64,000 nucleotides of DNA from Pleurocapsales cyanobacterium LEGE 06147 (GTDB taxonomy: Bacteria; Cyanobacteriota; Cyanobacteriia; Cyanobacteriales; Xenococcaceae). The stretch is from the NCBI GenBank assembly GCA_015207585.1, contig JADEWQ010000005.1, positions 1 to 64,000 of the forward strand, in the 5' to 3' direction. A program made the translations under genes and the position numbers. The notes under the pieces are model-generated. The model ran no database searches. It was not told where the DNA came from and saw only the letters and a list, made by a program, of their open reading frames with translations. Positions 61,203-64,000 of this stretch are shown one piece after another (within the stretch, counting starts at the first letter, position 1; every line of letters begins with the position of its first letter).

Positions 61203-61248
61203 AAACCCGCCTTCTACTTAGTCAATTCTAAGCCGAAAGGCGGGCTAA
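61203..61248 (-). terminator. Rho-independent terminator of amt
   Basis: CCCGCCTT (61206-61213) pairs with AAGGCGGG (61237-61244), with a second inner stem CTTAG/CTAAG (61217-61221, 61228-61232). On the minus strand the stem is followed by GGGTTTTTT. It lies about 45 bp past the amt stop and stops read-through into ispH. Confidence 0.85.
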
Positions 61249-61291
61249 TCTTCTCTAAGAAAGTTATTGGCGAAGCAATTTTCAAGATAAT

Positions 61292-62794
61292 TTAGAAGTC
61301 AGAAGTACTTGCCACTTCACCAGAACCACTCATACTGCCAATGCTAGCACCGAGAACATCGGACTCTTTGACAAAACCGCTATAGGCTTCCATACCATGT
61401 TCCCCAATATCAAGACCTTGGATTTCCTCTTCTGTAGCTACGCGCATACCAAAGATAGCTTTGAGAATTAGCCAAGCAACAGCACTGAAGATGGCAGTGA
61501 AAGCACCGATAGCGAGTATACCAATAATTTGGCTAATTAATTGTCCTATACCACCACCGTAGAAGAGACCAGTTTCCGTATTAAACAATCCAACCGCTAG
61601 TGTCCCCCATATACCATTGACAAGGTGAACGGAGATTGCACCGACAGGATCGTCAATTCTAATCGAATCAAAAAAAGCTACGGAGAAGACAACAATAATA
61701 CCGGCAATTAGACCAATAATTACCGCACCCCAATAATCAACGCCAGCACAGCCTGCGGTGATACCGACTAAACCAGCCAGGATACCATTAATAACCATAG
61801 AAAGATCTGGCTTGCCATCTTTGATCCAGGAAGTAGCGGTAGCAGCAATTCCACCTGCTGCAGCTGCTAGGTTAGTGGTAACTGCAATATAGGGTACTGC
61901 TTCATTGGCCGCTAATTCAGAACCTGGATTGAAGCCAAACCAGCCAATCCAAAGAATCAAACATCCCAAAGTAGCAATACTCATATTATGTCCTGGGATA
62001 GCATTAATGCGACCGTTTTGATACTTACCTTCTCTAGGACCGAGAATGACTGCACCTACTAAAGCCGCCCAGCCACCGACAGAATGGACTATGGTCGAAC
62101 CAGCAAAGTCGGAAAAACCCAAGCCATCCAACCAGCCACCACCCCAAAGCCAGTGTCCGGTAATGGGGTAAGAAATTGCGGTAAGTAAAATACTGAAAAT
62201 GATAAAGTCAATAAACTTAATCCGTTCTGCTACCGCACCGGAAACAATAGTAGCCGCCGTTCCCGCAAAAGCTGCTTGAAACAAGAAAAAGACAGGTACG
62301 GGTAAACCTGCGGGGAAAGGATCGAGTCCATAGACTTCTGATTCTCCACTCAAGAACCAGCCACCGCCACCAATAAAACCGTTACCATTACCAAACATCA
62401 AGGAAAAACCAATTGCCCAGAAAGAAATAGTCGCCAGAGCAAAAACAATTAAGTTTTTTGCCAGGATGTTCACAGCATTTTTCTGACGACAAAATCCGGT
62501 TTCGAGCATACCGAATCCCGCGTTCATAAAAATTACGAGAATGGCTGCTACTAAAACCCAAATGGCATTTAGAGTTCCCTGAACTTGTTCTGGAGTAAGT
62601 GCTTCTTCAATATCTTGAGCGACAGCAGCACTATTCCAGACAGTAATAATTATGGCAACTAAAGGAATACAAGCTAGCCAATAGGGAGAAAAGAACTTAG
62701 TAATAGTTGAAATAGGTTCTAGATAAGATGATGTTGAGCGCGATCGCTTACTCAAAGTAAGCGATTTTCTCTTCGTGAAAGTTGCTTGAGACAT
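61292..62794 (-). CDS. amt: ammonium transporter
   Basis: Amt-family channel of 500 residues, inner membrane, with an N-terminal leader-like segment and about 11 transmembrane helices. Seen: [76 protein letters not shown] with the pore His, [14 protein letters not shown], and the second pore His in [19 protein letters not shown] 60-residue N-terminal extension (about 1-70) includes an extra hydrophobic segment. Preceded by an NtcA-type box and closed by a strong terminator. No glnK gene is adjacent. Confidence 0.93.
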   Translation of the reverse strand: MSQATFTKRKSLTLSKRSRSTSSYLEPISTITKFFSPYWLACIPLVAIIITVWNSAAVAQDIEEALTPEQVQGTLNAIWVLVAAILVIFMNAGFGMLETGFCRQKNAVNILAKNLIVFALATISFWAIGFSLMFGNGNGFIGGGGWFLSGESEVYGLDPFPAGLPVPVFFLFQAAFAGTAATIVSGAVAERIKFIDFIIFSILLTAISYPITGHWLWGGGWLDGLGFSDFAGSTIVHSVGGWAALVGAVILGPREGKYQNGRINAIPGHNMSIATLGCLILWIGWFGFNPGSELAANEAVPYIAVTTNLAAAAGGIAATATSWIKDGKPDLSMVINGILAGLVGITAGCAGVDYWGAVIIGLIAGIIVVFSVAFFDSIRIDDPVGAISVHLVNGIWGTLAVGLFNTETGLFYGGGIGQLISQIIGILAIGAFTAIFSAVAWLILKAIFGMRVATEEEIQGLDIGEHGMEAYSGFVKESDVLGASIGSMSGSGEVASTSDF

Positions 62795-63448
62795 GGTCGC
62801 TTTATCTTTTAGGGTTTCTAATTGAACTCCAGCTAAGTTTGAGAATTTTTGATTAAAATAAAATTCTCTGAAAACTAAGTATCTTGGGGTCGAGCTAGAC
62901 CGATTGGTTTACCAGATTGGTTTAATAAGCAACAATATTATCTGGATATTGCCTTTCTGGTCTATCGTACCGTTAGCCATTTTGCTAACAATAATTTATT
63001 TGATTTTAGTCTTAGAAAAAAATTTACAGACAAAGGTGATATTTAGTCAAGATTTTAATTAATCCCGATCTACTAGCTTTACTCAATTAATAGTAAGAAT
63101 CAAGGTTTGTCTTTTTTGATTATTTTTTCTGTATCAAAATATACTTATACTTTAAAAAAACTCTTAAAAAAGAAAAAGAATGTAAAGGCTAGCTAAACAA
63201 AATTTACATTCAATAGAAACAAATTAGAAATTTTCTTAAAGTTGCATTTGCTGTTTATCTCTTAAAAATTGAATGAGAAGCAGTAAAAAATAAAAAATTA
63301 ATTTTTTGCTTAATAATTTATAATAACTCGATTTGTTTTTTCGTCTTCTTATCTGATAAATTTATCCAATCTATTTGTCATGAAGTTGAGACTAGTTGTT
63401 TTAAAGCCGAGAGTTCAGTTTCTTTTTGTATAGTAAAGAATAAAGATT
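62795..63448. other. long AT-rich spacer upstream of amt
   Basis: 654 bp without a gene. Contains a GTA-N8-TAC box at 63131-63144; the remainder is AT-rich with no recognised element. The 3' end of the DedA gene is at its right. Confidence 0.6.
63131..63144 (-). promoter_or_regulatory. candidate NtcA site upstream of amt
   Basis: GTATCAAAATATAC fits GTA-N8-TAC, the consensus of the nitrogen regulator NtcA, within a dyad that also reads on the minus strand. It lies 337 bp upstream of the amt ATG. No canonical -10 at the usual 22-23 bp distance was found, and such a box is expected by chance now and then in AT-rich DNA. Confidence 0.4.
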
Positions 63449-64000
63449 TTAATCTTTGGCTAAGAGTTTTTCTTGCCCATATTTCCAAATAGTAGGGGCA
63501 AGGAAAAAAGCGATCGCTAATATTAGAGCAACCACGCCCGCACGAGCAATCCAATTAACGATTTGTTGTAGAGAAACTAAATTTCCTAAAAAATAAGACA
63601 GAGTTACTATAGTTGTAGCCCAAACAGTAGCACCGCCAAAATTACACAATAAAAATTGTCTATAAGGCATCTGGGCAATACCAGCCATTGGTCCGGCAAA
63701 AATCCGTAATAAGGTAACGAAACGACCAAAAAAAACAGCCTTAGCTGCGTTTTTACTGAACTGTTCTCTAGCTAATTCTATCTGTCGTTCCTGAATACGA
63801 AAAACTCGTCCGGCACGAACGAGAAATGACCAGCCGCCTACTTTACCAATCCAGTAACCAAAATTATCCCCCAAAACTGCTCCGGCGATCGCGCTGCCGA
63901 GTACGAGCCAATAATTCAACTCGCCGCTACCTGCCAAAAAACCACCAACGATGGTGATTGTTTCTCCTGGTAAGGGAATACCAGTGTTTTCTAAAGCTAT
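63449..64000 (-). CDS. DedA family protein (5' partial)
   Basis: Inner-membrane DedA/SNARE-associated-like protein, probably a lipid (undecaprenyl phosphate) flippase of the family's type. The frame is open to the right edge, where it reads IALENTGIPLPGETITIVGGFLAGSG (Pro-Gly-Glu of the first re-entrant motif), so the start lies beyond base 64000. Downstream: GAVLGDNFGYWIGKVGG, the second motif FFGRFVTLLRIFAGPMAGIAQMPYRQFLLCNFGGATVWA, and a C-terminal membrane segment. All expected motifs visible in the part seen. No partner genes in the window. Confidence 0.87.
   Translation of the reverse strand: MALENTGIPLPGETITIVGGFLAGSGELNYWLVLGSAIAGAVLGDNFGYWIGKVGGWSFLVRAGRVFRIQERQIELAREQFSKNAAKAVFFGRFVTLLRIFAGPMAGIAQMPYRQFLLCNFGGATVWATTIVTLSYFLGNLVSLQQIVNWIARAGVVALILAIAFFLAPTIWKYGQEKLLAKD

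Noticed and set aside
1-64000. tRNA or rRNA genes
   Set aside because: I searched spacers by eye for tRNA T-arm and rRNA motifs and saw none; a covariance search would settle this.

Overview
The window reads as chromosomal DNA of a cyanobacterium. The octamer GCGATCGC (HIP1) recurs several dozen times in genes and spacers (for example near 2431, 4483, 8286, 9487, 12190, 17641, 29779). The gene content is also cyanobacterial: CcsA, cyanobacterial-type IspH, a PatA-type PilG with the pilHIJ taxis genes and HmpF, an SLH-OprB porin, DUF3326 and a GlcD-type glycolate oxidase subunit. The DNA is moderately AT-rich. No rRNA, tRNA or CRISPR array was recognised.

Layout. 1-773 is the right part of an IS200/IS605-type element (TnpB, terminal hairpin) sitting in a Na+/phosphate cotransporter gene that also carries an in-frame TGA, so the transporter is a relic (774-1711). 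2244-12821 is a co-directional run: two COG4671-type glycosyltransferases, a truncated UDP-glucose-dehydrogenase-like protein, a GT4 and a GT2 glycosyltransferase, an MsbA-like ABC exporter, a two-part histidine phosphatase and an SLH/OprB porin. It looks like a glycan or glycolipid synthesis and export unit and is my best candidate for an undescribed system. 12869-17939 (minus) holds a DUF2442 protein, a lone receiver, a sensor kinase/OmpR regulator pair and a KefB-like antiporter fused to a universal stress domain. 17940-18940 has no gene.

18941-31868 is a second surface-polysaccharide region: pyruvyl transferase, sulfotransferase, a giant TPR-glycosyltransferase fusion, a coiled-coil protein and rfbBADC for dTDP-L-rhamnose, suggesting a sulfated, pyruvylated, rhamnose-containing polymer. 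32239-34581 carries a small unknown gene and an ArsB/NhaD-like transporter behind a probable cyclic-di-AMP (ydaO-type) riboswitch and terminator. 34796-49554 is mostly housekeeping and envelope genes: two sugar-nucleotide pyrophosphorylases, ScpA, PdxH, CPBP protease, DUF3326, M48 protease, LptF/G permease, GT39, alpha/beta hydrolase and GlcD.

49633-57755 is the type IV pilus/phototaxis locus: pilG, pilH, pilI, pilJ followed by an MlaE-type lipid permease, with divergent hmpF; no CheA is present. PilG has a receiver that has lost its phosphoacceptor Asp. 57784-64000 holds tilS, ccsA, ispH, amt and a DedA gene cut by the window edge.

A theme across the window is short palindromic elements found both between genes and inside coding sequences (GT2 protein, TPR-GT fusion, porin signal peptide), always keeping frame. 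This resembles the protein-coding palindromic elements known from Rickettsia.
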